Shown here: positions 25,288-33,514 of the stretch, one piece after another
Layout of the letters: each line of letters begins with the position of its first letter
How positions within the stretch are numbered: position 1 is the stretch's first letter
Source: UBA9732 sp963609725
GTDB lineage: Bacteria; Spirochaetota; Spirochaetia; Sphaerochaetales; Sphaerochaetaceae
Assembly: GCA_963609725.1 (NCBI GenBank)
Contig: CAVDLI010000005.1
Span: forward strand, 1 to 43,836
Reading direction: 5' to 3'
DNA length: 43,836 bases
Translations under genes and position numbers: made by a program
Notes under the pieces: generated by a model
What the model saw: only the letters and a program-made list of their open reading frames with translations
Databases searched by the model: none
Told to the model about the DNA's origin: nothing

Positions 25288-26106
25288 ATGCCCTTGAACG
25301 AAGATGAACCCAAACTTTCAGAAAACATTGTTCAAACAGAAAACATTGTTCAAACAGAAAACATTGTTCAAACAGAAAACATTGTTCAAACAGAAAACAT
25401 TGTTCAAATAAAAAATATTTGCATATCTTATGGGTCTAAAGCTGTTATAAAAGATTTTTCACTTACGTTAAGTCAAGGGCAAAAGATTGTGCTTGAGGGG
25501 ACAAATGGGTGCGGAAAGACAACACTGTTAAAATGTATTCTTGGAAGTGTTAAGCCACAAAGCGGGAAGATAATCATATCTAATAAAGTGAAAACAGCAT
25601 ATTGTAAGCAAGGATTTCCAGAGGGGAGAACACCGGTATCGGTCTATGAAGTGGTGGCCATGGGGTTATACAAAGCAAAATACAAGGATAGTGGGCGTGT
25701 TGTGCGTGCAATGCAAAAGGCTGGAGTTGAAAGTTTGGCAAATTGCGCTTTTGAAAGTCTTTCTGGAGGCGAAAAGCAAAAAGTAAGTCTTGCACGTTGT
25801 TTTTGCCAGGATGCAAATTTATTGCTGTTGGATGAGCCTTCTTCTTTCTTGGATGTTTCGTTTAGAGAAGAATTTATTGAAATAATGAAAACGCTCCCTT
25901 CTTATATGTCTGCAATTGTGGTAACTCATGACCAAATTTTGGCACGTGGTTTGGGTTGGCCGGTTGTGCGTTTTGTAGATAGCAAGCAAAATAAGCAAGA
26001 GTTAGACACCATCTTAGAAGACCATCATGAAATAGTTTCCAAGCATAGTAATGTAGAAGACAATATGGAAGCGCACTGCAAGAGAGGGCCGGTATGCAAA
26101 GAATAA
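25288..26106 (+). CDS. Metal ABC transporter ATP-binding protein (ZnuC/TroB-like)
   Basis: This is the ATPase of a zinc/manganese-type ABC importer. Walker A is GTNGCGKTT (about 72-80), the signature is LSGGEKQK (about 154-161), Walker B is LLLLDEPSSFLD (about 176-187) and the switch His is in VVTHD. The family assignment rests mainly on the neighbouring ABC-3 permease and ZnuA-like binding protein. The N-terminus carries five copies of ENIVQT before the first strand (NICISYGSKAVIKDF). ATG 25288 follows GAGG by only one base, whereas TTG 25294 is 7 bases away, so the latter may be the true start. The C-terminus has an acidic/His tail (ILEDHHEIVSKHSNVEDN). It overlaps the permease gene by 13 bases. 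Confidence 0.87.
   Translation: MPLNEDEPKLSENIVQTENIVQTENIVQTENIVQTENIVQIKNICISYGSKAVIKDFSLTLSQGQKIVLEGTNGCGKTTLLKCILGSVKPQSGKIIISNKVKTAYCKQGFPEGRTPVSVYEVVAMGLYKAKYKDSGRVVRAMQKAGVESLANCAFESLSGGEKQKVSLARCFCQDANLLLLDEPSSFLDVSFREEFIEIMKTLPSYMSAIVVTHDQILARGLGWPVVRFVDSKQNKQELDTILEDHHEIVSKHSNVEDNMEAHCKRGPVCKE
25321..25410 (+). repeat. Five 18-bp tandem repeats at the start of the metal ABC ATPase
   Basis: Four identical copies of GAAAACATTGTTCAAACA and a fifth differing in one base encode ENIVQT five times. They lie upstream of the ATPase fold. Perfect identity implies recent expansion or frequent slippage. Confidence 0.95.
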
Positions 26107-26936
26107 TTTCTCTACTTGCGCTTAAACCAATCTTGTATGGCCTTATTGGAATGCTAATAAGCGGTATTTCGTTTCCGGTTGTGGGTGTTGTGGTTGTCCA
26201 AAACGGCCTTATCCCAATGCGGTACATGTTAATGCATGGAGTTATTTTGGGTGGTATTGTAGCTGTGGCGCTAGATATTCCCATGCTTGTAGCTGTCATT
26301 CCGCTGAATGTTATTTTAGTGCTAATTATGGTGAAAATGAATAAAAACGGGCGCACACTGTCAGCCTCAAGTACTGTTATGATGGTTTGCACAATGGGGC
26401 TTGCATCTCTTTTGAGCCATGTGTTTGATGTGCCTGCTAAAGACACACTTGAAGTGCTATGGGGAAGTCCTTTTGCGCTGACTTCTTTTGATTTGATACT
26501 TCTTGCAATACTTGGCATTCTTGCCATTTTCTATGTGACAGTCTTTTTTAGACCGATTTCAATGTTGTTCTTTGATAAAGATATCGCATCTTCTATGGGA
26601 GTTCCTGTGCAAGTGCACAATACAGCAATGATGCTTATAACAGCTCTTATTGTCTCTGTAGCTATGCGGGTTTTGGGGGCTCTCTTAATAGATGCTCTTT
26701 TAGTGCTGCCAGTGTTTGGCTCTTCTAAAAATGCAAAAAGTCTAAAGCAACTTTTTATACAAAGTTCTGTTACAGGCTTATTTATGTCTTGCTTTGGATA
26801 TATGTTAGCACTTCTTTGGGATTTGCCAGTAAGTGGCATTTTGGCACTTCTTGCAACTGTTGTTTTTGTAATGAATTGGTGTTTTTCAGCTATTAGTAGG
26901 AGCAGTAGGAGAAAAAATTTTAGGAGAAAAAGATGA
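26094..26936 (+). CDS. Metal ABC transporter permease (ZnuB/TroC-like, ABC-3 family)
   Basis: This inner-membrane permease of the ABC-3 family carries zinc, manganese or iron inward. It is 280 residues with about eight hydrophobic segments. The first is ILYGLIGMLISGISFPVVGV, followed by YMLMHGVILGGIVAVALDIP, where the family has its conserved SHA-like ATPase-coupling segment in a diverged form (MHG). VAMRVLGALLIDALLVLP matches the well-conserved late helix (usually VG-LLV-ALLI-P). It overlaps the ATPase gene by 13 bases and the binding-protein gene by 4 (ATGA), a tight operon. Metal identity is not decided by the sequence. Confidence 0.88.
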   Translation: MQRIISLLALKPILYGLIGMLISGISFPVVGVVVVQNGLIPMRYMLMHGVILGGIVAVALDIPMLVAVIPLNVILVLIMVKMNKNGRTLSASSTVMMVCTMGLASLLSHVFDVPAKDTLEVLWGSPFALTSFDLILLAILGILAIFYVTVFFRPISMLFFDKDIASSMGVPVQVHNTAMMLITALIVSVAMRVLGALLIDALLVLPVFGSSKNAKSLKQLFIQSSVTGLFMSCFGYMLALLWDLPVSGILALLATVVFVMNWCFSAISRSSRRKNFRRKR

Positions 26937-27733
26937 AAAAAGTAATTGTATTTTTTATTGTTTTATTGTCGTTCAGCCTTGTTTTTGCACAAGCTGTGAA
27001 AGAAGAAAATCATAAAGAAAATCAAGAAGAAGACAGTGCAAGCTCAGACTCAAAATATGTTGCATCTACGAGCTGGGTTGCTTCTATTGCACAGCTTGCG
27101 GGTATTGATGATGTAATTACAATTGCGCCAGCAAACTTGAAACACCCACCAGAGTATGAGATTACACCAAAAGATATGGTGAATGTTCTTAATGCTAAGC
27201 TGTTTATGCACGCAGGTTATGAAAAAATGATGAAAACTATAAGTGCAGCAGCAGAAATAGATGAAACTAAAATAATTAAAGTTAAAACTACAAATACTCT
27301 TGAGAACTTATCAAACATGGTAGCAATGCTGTCAGAAAAAGCAGGGACTCAAGAAAAAGCACAAGAACGGTTTAGTAAGCTCAAAAATCTTATTGAAGAT
27401 GCAAGAGAGCGTATTGCAAATTCTCCAAATAAGAATATTGAAGTGTACGCAAATACAAATCAAGCACAATTTGCAAGTGATATTGGACTGAATGTTGTTT
27501 CTACTTTTGGTTCAGGATCTCTTACAGCGTCTCAAATCCAAGAAGCTCATGATAAAGCATACGTTCTTGTCATTGATAATGTTCACAGTCCTGTAGCATC
27601 TCCAATTGCAGAAGTAAGTCCGTCCAGTATTATTCTTACTTGGCGCAATTTTCCTGACCACATGCAAGATGATGCACTTTACAACGTTATTGAAAACAAT
27701 CTTGCTTCTTTATGGGAAACTGGGTTGTTTTGA
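26933..27733 (+). CDS. Metal ABC transporter substrate-binding protein (ZnuA/TroA-like, diverged)
   Basis: This is the periplasmic binding protein of the importer. MKKVIVFFIVLLSFSLVFAQ is a clear signal peptide, with cleavage probable after the AQA; there is no lipobox Cys. The family pattern shows in LKHPPEYEITPKDM (His ligand followed by the E-x-TP-D element), LFMHAGYEKMM, a long helix of charged residues (about 125-165), and VIDNVHSPVASPIAEV with a His in the third ligand region. The usual second-His motif (HxHxW-like) is not obvious, and the usual His-rich loop is absent. At 266 residues it is shorter than most (about 300). The metal site may therefore differ from that of ZnuA. Confidence 0.8.
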   Translation: MKKVIVFFIVLLSFSLVFAQAVKEENHKENQEEDSASSDSKYVASTSWVASIAQLAGIDDVITIAPANLKHPPEYEITPKDMVNVLNAKLFMHAGYEKMMKTISAAAEIDETKIIKVKTTNTLENLSNMVAMLSEKAGTQEKAQERFSKLKNLIEDARERIANSPNKNIEVYANTNQAQFASDIGLNVVSTFGSGSLTASQIQEAHDKAYVLVIDNVHSPVASPIAEVSPSSIILTWRNFPDHMQDDALYNVIENNLASLWETGLF

Positions 27734-28008
27734 TTTATATGTATACACCCAAAGCTTGAGAGGTCCGGTTCAAATTTGTATAAGTGAGAGCATGAAGAAA
27801 AACTATTTTGAACTTTTGATGTCTCTTACAATTTATCTTCCAAGTGTAATAAAGTTGGTGTAATCTTGTTTTGCATGGTATTTTGAATGGAGCATTACAT
27901 GTGTGTTTATGTCATGATACGTTAAGATTACATGGCTCGTAGCCATGGTATATGTATCACAACTATTGCACAAACATGTTTACACTTGTGAAATAACTTG
28001 GGGGATGG
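27734..28008. other. Intergenic region with a nested palindrome
   Basis: CATGGCT (27931-27937), three bases, AGCCATG (27941-27947) is a perfect inner hairpin, nested in TGATAC (27915-27920) and GTATCA (27954-27959). No T-run follows, so it is not a standard terminator. It is placed 50 bases upstream of the outer-membrane protein gene, which has a GGGGG ribosome site at about 27999-28003. An operator or mRNA structure is possible. Confidence 0.45.
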
Positions 28009-29739
28009 ATGAAAAAGGCTGTTTTAATTTTTGTTTTTGCACTTGGCATTATATCAACTCTTTTTGCTTTTTCATCTGGTCGTTTGCCTTTTGTGGAAAG
28101 TGGCGTTTTAATCCCTCTTGAGAGTGATATTTATGCAAAAATGGATGCTTTATTTGTGCTTTTGGGTAAAGGTGTGCCATCTACAACAAGACCATGGACT
28201 GTTGCAGAAGCTAGAAATGAGCTCTCAATTTTAGACACTTCTTCATTTGAAAAGAAACGCAACAAGAAAGAGATAGAAGCTTTATATAACGAATTATATG
28301 AGTATTTATTTGTTGAAGATAAAAACACTCTTTCTTTAACAATTACTTTGTCTCCAGAATTTTATGCACATACAAATTCTTCTTTTGACAGAGAAGAATA
28401 TTGGAACTACGGGTACGAAAAACGAAAACATGCAGGCATGATTGCATTAGACAATTCTACACACGGAATATATGGACATCTTGAGTTTTCTGCAGGAAAA
28501 GGTATTTTAGCCGATTCTGATGCAGAAAACGCTGTAACAATCAAAGAATATGTTGAAAAAATGGGAAAAACGTGGTGCGGGGTTGGCACTTTATTATCAG
28601 AAAAAGATGCTAGTATTAAAGTCAGTACTTCTCAAAATAATTATTCAAGAAACTTTGCGTTGAATATTCCGTCTGCAAATAACATAGATATAAACATGCC
28701 AAGAAGAGCATACTTAAATTATGCAAATTCTTTTATGTCCATTGGGATTTACAAATCTCAAAAAAGCTGGGGATATAACAAAGGTGGCAATTTTGTTTTT
28801 GATACACATAATGATTATTACGATACAGTGAGCCTTAAAACTTATTCCAAGAATTTTAATTTTGAGTATTCATTTATGTTCCCAGAACAGTACAAGGGCG
28901 GAGTAAATAGGCGTGTAGATAGTTCGCAAGACATAAAAAGAGTTTTTGCAGCACACAGAATAGAATTTAGGCTATTTGATTGCGTAAATATTGTTTTAAG
29001 TGAAAACACAATGTATAAATTTGTAGGATATTTTGATATTGGACAATTGAACCCCTCATTTTTATACCACAGCAATGTAAATAATAATCAATTTAATTCT
29101 TTAGCTTTGTTAGAATTTGAATATTCAATAATTCCATCACTACTGCTATATGGCTCTTGGGTCATTGACCAAGGCTCTTTCCCCGGTCTTGAAGATAAAA
29201 ATACAGAAGACCAAGCTATGGGTGTAAGTCTTGGATTAGAGTATGATACAATTGCATTAGGTGGTGTTATTACAATATCGCTTGAAGGAATTTATACAAA
29301 CCCAGTTTTATACAGACCAACAACAGCAAGTGATTTTATTCTTAATTACAACATCATTATTTCTAAAGATTACTATCGCTATCCATTCTTTACATACATT
29401 GGTTACGAGTATGGAGGAGATACAATTAGCTTAAGATTGGATTCAAATTACAGGAAAAACAGCTTACATATTTATTCGAACTTATCAATAAGATGGGATG
29501 GAGAATATACGTTTTATGATAAATATGATTGTGAATATCCATTGCTTAAAAAAGCTCCAACCGGTGATTATGATGTAATTACAACATTTAATGTTGGAGC
29601 TAAATGTGATTTGGATTTTTTACAATTATTCCCAATGAATGCTTTCATTGACATAACACTTGTTAATAGCAAAAAAAGAGGATTTGATGCACAATTTGCT
29701 CTGGGAATGTCTATTTCATATTCAGTGAAAACGAACTAA
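28009..29739 (+). CDS. Outer-membrane beta-barrel protein, Wzi-like
   Basis: The protein begins with a signal peptide (MKKAVLIFVFALGIISTLFA), then a helical region (about 30-100: SDIYAKMDALFVLLG, RPWTVAEARNEL, KKEIEALYNELYEYLF), then about 450 residues of alternating aromatic/polar beta-strand text ending ALGMSISYSVKTN. This plan resembles Wzi-type capsule-assembly barrels and related outer-membrane proteins of spirochaetes and Bacteroidetes, in which a small helical bundle plugs the barrel. I recognise the plan, not a specific orthologue, and the ligand is unknown. The gene is followed after 25 bases by the aldolase gene, so it may share a transcript with the salvage genes, an odd combination. 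GGGGGATGG precedes the ATG. Confidence 0.7.
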   Translation: MKKAVLIFVFALGIISTLFAFSSGRLPFVESGVLIPLESDIYAKMDALFVLLGKGVPSTTRPWTVAEARNELSILDTSSFEKKRNKKEIEALYNELYEYLFVEDKNTLSLTITLSPEFYAHTNSSFDREEYWNYGYEKRKHAGMIALDNSTHGIYGHLEFSAGKGILADSDAENAVTIKEYVEKMGKTWCGVGTLLSEKDASIKVSTSQNNYSRNFALNIPSANNIDINMPRRAYLNYANSFMSIGIYKSQKSWGYNKGGNFVFDTHNDYYDTVSLKTYSKNFNFEYSFMFPEQYKGGVNRRVDSSQDIKRVFAAHRIEFRLFDCVNIVLSENTMYKFVGYFDIGQLNPSFLYHSNVNNNQFNSLALLEFEYSIIPSLLLYGSWVIDQGSFPGLEDKNTEDQAMGVSLGLEYDTIALGGVITISLEGIYTNPVLYRPTTASDFILNYNIIISKDYYRYPFFTYIGYEYGGDTISLRLDSNYRKNSLHIYSNLSIRWDGEYTFYDKYDCEYPLLKKAPTGDYDVITTFNVGAKCDLDFLQLFPMNAFIDITLVNSKKRGFDAQFALGMSISYSVKTN

Positions 29740-29764
29740 GAAGTAAAAGGAGATACAGCATACA

Positions 29765-30385
29765 ATGGAGAATGTAACTGAGTATAAAGAGATAAAAGAA
29801 AAAATAGTTCAATATTCAAAACTTATGTACAACGAGCATTTAGTGTCTGCAACAAGTGGGAACATAAGTATTAGATTACCAGATTGTGAAAATGCTTTTG
29901 CAATCACTCCAAGCTCAGAGAGTTATCTTACAATGACATATGACAGAATTGTTATTATGACTTTAGATGGAGGCCTTCTTTATTGTCCAAAAGATGCTAA
30001 ACCATCTAGTGAATGGCGTCTTCATTCCCAAATTTATAAAGCAAAAAAAGAAGTTCATTCAATTGTTCATACTCATTCTCCATATGCTACAGCTTTTGCT
30101 GTAAATAGAGAGAAAGTTCCTTTAATTCTTATTGAAATGCAGCCGTGGCTTGGAGGGGATATTCCATTGGCAGAATATGCGCCAACAGGCTCTATGCAGC
30201 TTGGCATTAATGTAGCAAGAGACATTGGAGATAGAGGAGGCTGTCTTCTTGCAAATCATGGGACAGTTGCTGTGGCTCCAACGCTTGAGCTTGCATATAC
30301 TAGAGCTTCATACATAGAAGATGCTGCCAAGATTTATCACATGGCAAAATGCGTAGGAAAGCCATATATTATTCCAATGAATTGA
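29765..30385 (+). CDS. Class II aldolase/adducin family protein
   Basis: This 206-residue zinc enzyme belongs to the L-fuculose-phosphate aldolase/methylthioribulose-phosphate dehydratase family. ATSGNISIR (about 23-31) and SSEWRLHSQIY form the phosphate-binding and catalytic parts; the catalytic acid is the Glu in that motif. HTHSPYA (two His ligands, about 100-106) and LLANHGTV (third His, about 162-169) bind zinc. The substrate is not fixed by motifs. The neighbouring MTA/SAH deaminase-type gene makes a 5-methylthio- or 5-deoxy-sugar phosphate aldolase (as in the R. rubrum Ald2 or B. thuringiensis DrdA pathways) a reasonable guess; fuculose- or ribulose-phosphate aldolase is the alternative. 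GGAG lies about 12 bases before the ATG. Confidence 0.87.
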   Translation: MENVTEYKEIKEKIVQYSKLMYNEHLVSATSGNISIRLPDCENAFAITPSSESYLTMTYDRIVIMTLDGGLLYCPKDAKPSSEWRLHSQIYKAKKEVHSIVHTHSPYATAFAVNREKVPLILIEMQPWLGGDIPLAEYAPTGSMQLGINVARDIGDRGGCLLANHGTVAVAPTLELAYTRASYIEDAAKIYHMAKCVGKPYIIPMN

Positions 30386-30449
30386 AAAAATTCTTAACTG
30401 TAGAAAATTCTTAACCAAAAAACTTACAAGAAAATATTAGAGGCACATA

Positions 30450-31748
30450 ATGTCAATTCTTTTTACAAATGCAAAAATAGTCGCAACTTGTGATGGAGAT
30501 TTTAAGATTTTAGAAAACGCATATCTTGGTGTCAATGAAGACAAGATAGATTACATTGGGATTGAAAAACCACAAAAGCAATATTCAATAGAAAAGAATA
30601 TGTATAACAAGCTTCTCATGCCCGGACTTGCTAACTGTCATGGGCATACAGCAATGAACCTTTTAAGAGGACTGGGAAGTGATTTGCCATTGCAAGACTG
30701 GCTGCATTTGATTTGGCCAATTGAAGATAAAATGAGAGACCAAGAGTTTTTATCTGGTATGGAAATGGCTGTTTTGGAAATGCTTGCATGTGGTACAACG
30801 AGTTTTTGTGACATGTATATGCGCCCAATGGTCACTCAAAAATGTATTGGAGAAAGTGGCATAAAAGCAAACCTTACACGTGTTGTAATGGGTGGCAGTC
30901 CAAATACTGAATACTTATCATTCCCAAACAGGGTTGAATCTTTAGATTTTTATAATAATTACAACGGAGCATATGAAGATAGACTTCATGTTGATTGGAG
31001 CGTTCATGCAGAGTATACAATTGACACCTCTCTTGCTCAAAAATGGGCAGAAGAAATTCAAACAATAGGGGGGCATCTTCATATACATTTGTCAGAAACC
31101 AAAAAAGAGCATGAAGAATGTATTCAAAAAAGAGGCAAAACGCCAGCAGCTTGGTTTAATGAACTTGGTTTTTTCAACATTCCGTGTTATGCAGCACATT
31201 GTGTTTGGGTAACTGATGAAGATATTGCAATCATGAAAGAAAAAAACGTGAGCCCCGTCCATAATCCATCAAGTAATATGAAACTAGGAAGCGGATTTGC
31301 GCCAATTCCAAAAATGCTACAAGAAGGATTGAACGTTGCATTGGGAACTGATGGAAGTGCAAGTAATAATAATCTTAACATGTTTGAAGAAATGCACATT
31401 GCATCAATTATTCACAATGGCCTTACCGGCGACCCAACTTTAATGACACCTGCACAAATTCTCAAAATGGCAACAACCAACGGTGCAAAATTGCAAGGAC
31501 GACCCAATACTGGCTCTTTGGAAATAGGCAAAAAGGCCGATCTTACTGCGCTCAATTTAGATGCGCCTCACCTTATACCAGATTATGACACGCTAGCTCT
31601 TATTGTGTACTCAGCACAAGCTAGTGATGTATGTATGACTATGGTAGACGGGAAAATCCTTTATGAAAATGGTCAATATTACACAATGGACAGAGACCGC
31701 ATATTTTATGATTACAAAAAATCCTGCAAGTTTCTGTCCACTATTTGA
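30450..31748 (+). CDS. mtaD: 5'-Methylthioadenosine/S-adenosylhomocysteine deaminase-type amidohydrolase
   Basis: A metal-dependent amidohydrolase of the MtaD/DadD/SAH-deaminase group that removes the 6-amino group from adenosyl compounds. The first metal motif is NCHGHTAMNLLRGLGSDLPL (His 64 and 66), where the sequence after the motif is typical of the group. GGHLHIHLSETKKEHEE, CYAAHCVWV and LGTDGSASNNNLNMFEEM supply the remaining His and Asp ligands. At 432 residues the length is standard. Substrates could be methylthioadenosine, SAH or 5'-deoxyadenosine; the last fits a lifestyle using radical SAM enzymes such as NrdG. GAGG lies 7 bases before the ATG, 64 bases after the aldolase stop. Confidence 0.87.
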   Translation: MSILFTNAKIVATCDGDFKILENAYLGVNEDKIDYIGIEKPQKQYSIEKNMYNKLLMPGLANCHGHTAMNLLRGLGSDLPLQDWLHLIWPIEDKMRDQEFLSGMEMAVLEMLACGTTSFCDMYMRPMVTQKCIGESGIKANLTRVVMGGSPNTEYLSFPNRVESLDFYNNYNGAYEDRLHVDWSVHAEYTIDTSLAQKWAEEIQTIGGHLHIHLSETKKEHEECIQKRGKTPAAWFNELGFFNIPCYAAHCVWVTDEDIAIMKEKNVSPVHNPSSNMKLGSGFAPIPKMLQEGLNVALGTDGSASNNNLNMFEEMHIASIIHNGLTGDPTLMTPAQILKMATTNGAKLQGRPNTGSLEIGKKADLTALNLDAPHLIPDYDTLALIVYSAQASDVCMTMVDGKILYENGQYYTMDRDRIFYDYKKSCKFLSTI

Positions 31749-31762
31749 AAAACATAAGTTTA

Positions 31763-31820
31763 GAGGTTTGCAAGGTCACTAAAAAAGACTGTAAAAACCT
31801 TAAGAACTGTCAGTTCTCTA
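31763..31820. terminator. Repeat plus hairpin between convergent genes
   Basis: A dispersed-repeat copy (GAGGTTTGCAAGG ... CTGTAAAAACCTT, 31763-31802) is followed by AGAACT, GTC, AGTTCT (31803-31817). Read on the minus strand, the hairpin is followed by TAAGGTTTTTAC, so it may terminate the cystine-transporter operon. Confidence 0.5.
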
Positions 31821-31824
31821 AATC

Positions 31825-32622
31825 TTATTTTGTAGTAATATCGCCACCAAAATACTTAATTGAAAGCTCTCTTATTGTACCGTCTTCCAAAAGCTCGTTT
31901 ACAGCTTTGTTGACAGCTTCTCTTAGAGTTGCACTGTCTTGGTCCTTTCTCATTGGGATAGCAACACTTGTAGTGTCAGTGTCAAGACAAGCTATCTTTA
32001 TTGCTGCATTTGGGTGTGCATTTTTATAATCATAATAAGTGACTTCTGCATTAAGAGTTGCGTCTATACGACCAGCAAGAAGAAGCTCAAAAGTCTGAAT
32101 TAAATCGTCAACAGGAGTTACTGTTGCGCCATAAGACTCAGCTACTTGTGCATAAGTCGATGATATTGTATTTGCTGTTTTCTTCCCGGCAAGATCTGCC
32201 ATTGAAGATATAGAATTGTCGTTTTCTCGTACTATTACCGCTGTGCGGTTATAAGCATAAGGAGTTGAAAAATCATATTTCAATTCCCGCTCTGGTGTAA
32301 TGTCTACACCGTTTATCATGATGTCATAACGCCCAGACTCAAGACCTGCCAAAAGGCCATCCCATTCGCCTTCTATGAATTTTGCTTTGACACCTATTTT
32401 TTTTGCAATTTCTTGTCCTATTTCTACATCAAAACCAACAAGATTATTATTTGAATCGTGGTACGTCCAAGGCGCCCATGTCCCTTCCATAGCAATAGTG
32501 ATTTCACCTTTTGCTTTAATTCTTTCCAAAAGATCTCCGGTTGCAGTCTCTTTGGAACCTGATGCGAATATAATATTCGCCAAAATGAAAGCCATTAGCA
32601 TAAAAGTAACTAGCTTTTTCAT
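31825..32622 (-). CDS. Amino-acid (probably cystine) ABC transporter substrate-binding protein
   Basis: A periplasmic solute-binding protein of the polar amino-acid family (SBP_bac_3). After a signal sequence (MKKLVTFMLMAFILANIIFA) come ITIAMEGTWAPWTYHDSNNN, LVGFDVEIGQEIAKKIGV and WDGLLAGLESGRYDIMINGV, a close match to the FliY/TcyA cystine-binding pattern. The end IRELSIKYFGGDITTK also resembles FliY. Cystine or cysteine is therefore the likely cargo, though other polar amino acids cannot be excluded. No Cys follows the signal, so it is not a lipoprotein. AAAGGAG precedes the ATG. It is the last gene of the permease-ATPase-binding protein operon, 46 bases after the ATPase. Confidence 0.88.
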   Translation of the reverse strand: MKKLVTFMLMAFILANIIFASGSKETATGDLLERIKAKGEITIAMEGTWAPWTYHDSNNNLVGFDVEIGQEIAKKIGVKAKFIEGEWDGLLAGLESGRYDIMINGVDITPERELKYDFSTPYAYNRTAVIVRENDNSISSMADLAGKKTANTISSTYAQVAESYGATVTPVDDLIQTFELLLAGRIDATLNAEVTYYDYKNAHPNAAIKIACLDTDTTSVAIPMRKDQDSATLREAVNKAVNELLEDGTIRELSIKYFGGDITTK

Positions 32623-32668
32623 ATAAATCTCCTTTCCCTGTAAGCGGGTAAATGATTTTCAAAAAATT

Positions 32669-33514
32669 TTAGAATGTAGATAACTCCATTCTGTTGATAA
32701 ATTCTTGTGTGCGTTTTTCTTTTGGACTCTCAAAAACCTTTGAGGTGGGACCTTCTTCTACAACAAAGCCGTTTTCCATAAACATTGTTCTTGTTGCTAC
32801 ACTACGTGCAAATTTCATTTCATGAGTGACAACAAGCATTGTCATCCCGTCTTGCGCAAGCGTTTTCATTACAGAAAGAACTTCTCCTGTAAGCTCAGGA
32901 TCCAGTGCGCTTGTAGGCTCGTCAAAGAAAATAATTTTGGGGTCTGTTGCAATGGCTCTGGCAATAGCAACTCTTTGCTGTTGCCCGCCAGAAAGCTGTA
33001 TTGGATAACTGTTTGCTTTATCAAGCATTCCCACTTTCTTAAGAGTCTCAATTGCTTTATTGTAAGCAACTTCTTTTGGAATTTTTCTTGCTATAACAAG
33101 GCCTTCCATTACGTTTTCAATGGCTGTCTTATTTGCAAAAAGATTATAATTTTGAAATACAAAAGCTGTTTTCATCCTAAACTCACGTATTTCTTTTTTT
33201 GTTGCTTTTGCGGCATCATACGTTTTGCCGTCAAAGATGATTGTTCCCTCATTTGCTTTTTCTAAAAAATTAATGCAACGAAGTAGGGTGGTTTTTCCAG
33301 ATCCACTAGGTCCAAGTATTGCAAATACATCACCTTTGTTGACTTTTAGATTTATGCTTTTGAGAACTTCCAAGTTTTCAAAATTTTTCTTTATGTCCTT
33401 AATTTCTAGAATTATGTTTTTCTGTGTGCCCTTTGCGTAATTATTGTTTTCAAGATTTTCAAGGACCGCACTATCTTTGTTCGTTTTTGAAGAATTGACA
33501 TTGGAAGAACTCAT
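32669..33514 (-). CDS. Amino-acid ABC transporter ATP-binding protein
   Basis: The ATPase of the polar amino-acid importer (GlnQ/TcyC type). It has Walker A GPSGSGKTTLLRC (about 68-80), signature LSGGQQQRVAIARA, Walker B IIFFDEPTSALDPE and switch His VVTHEMKFA. The ending, VEEGPTSKVFESPKEKRTQEFINR, is the usual one for this subfamily. An N-terminal extension of about 34 polar residues (Ser, Asn, Lys) precedes the first strand (IILEIKDIKKNF); no internal start codon with a ribosome site was found, so it appears translated. The start overlaps the permease stop by 4 bases. Confidence 0.93.
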   Translation of the reverse strand: MSSSNVNSSKTNKDSAVLENLENNNYAKGTQKNIILEIKDIKKNFENLEVLKSINLKVNKGDVFAILGPSGSGKTTLLRCINFLEKANEGTIIFDGKTYDAAKATKKEIREFRMKTAFVFQNYNLFANKTAIENVMEGLVIARKIPKEVAYNKAIETLKKVGMLDKANSYPIQLSGGQQQRVAIARAIATDPKIIFFDEPTSALDPELTGEVLSVMKTLAQDGMTMLVVTHEMKFARSVATRTMFMENGFVVEEGPTSKVFESPKEKRTQEFINRMELSTF

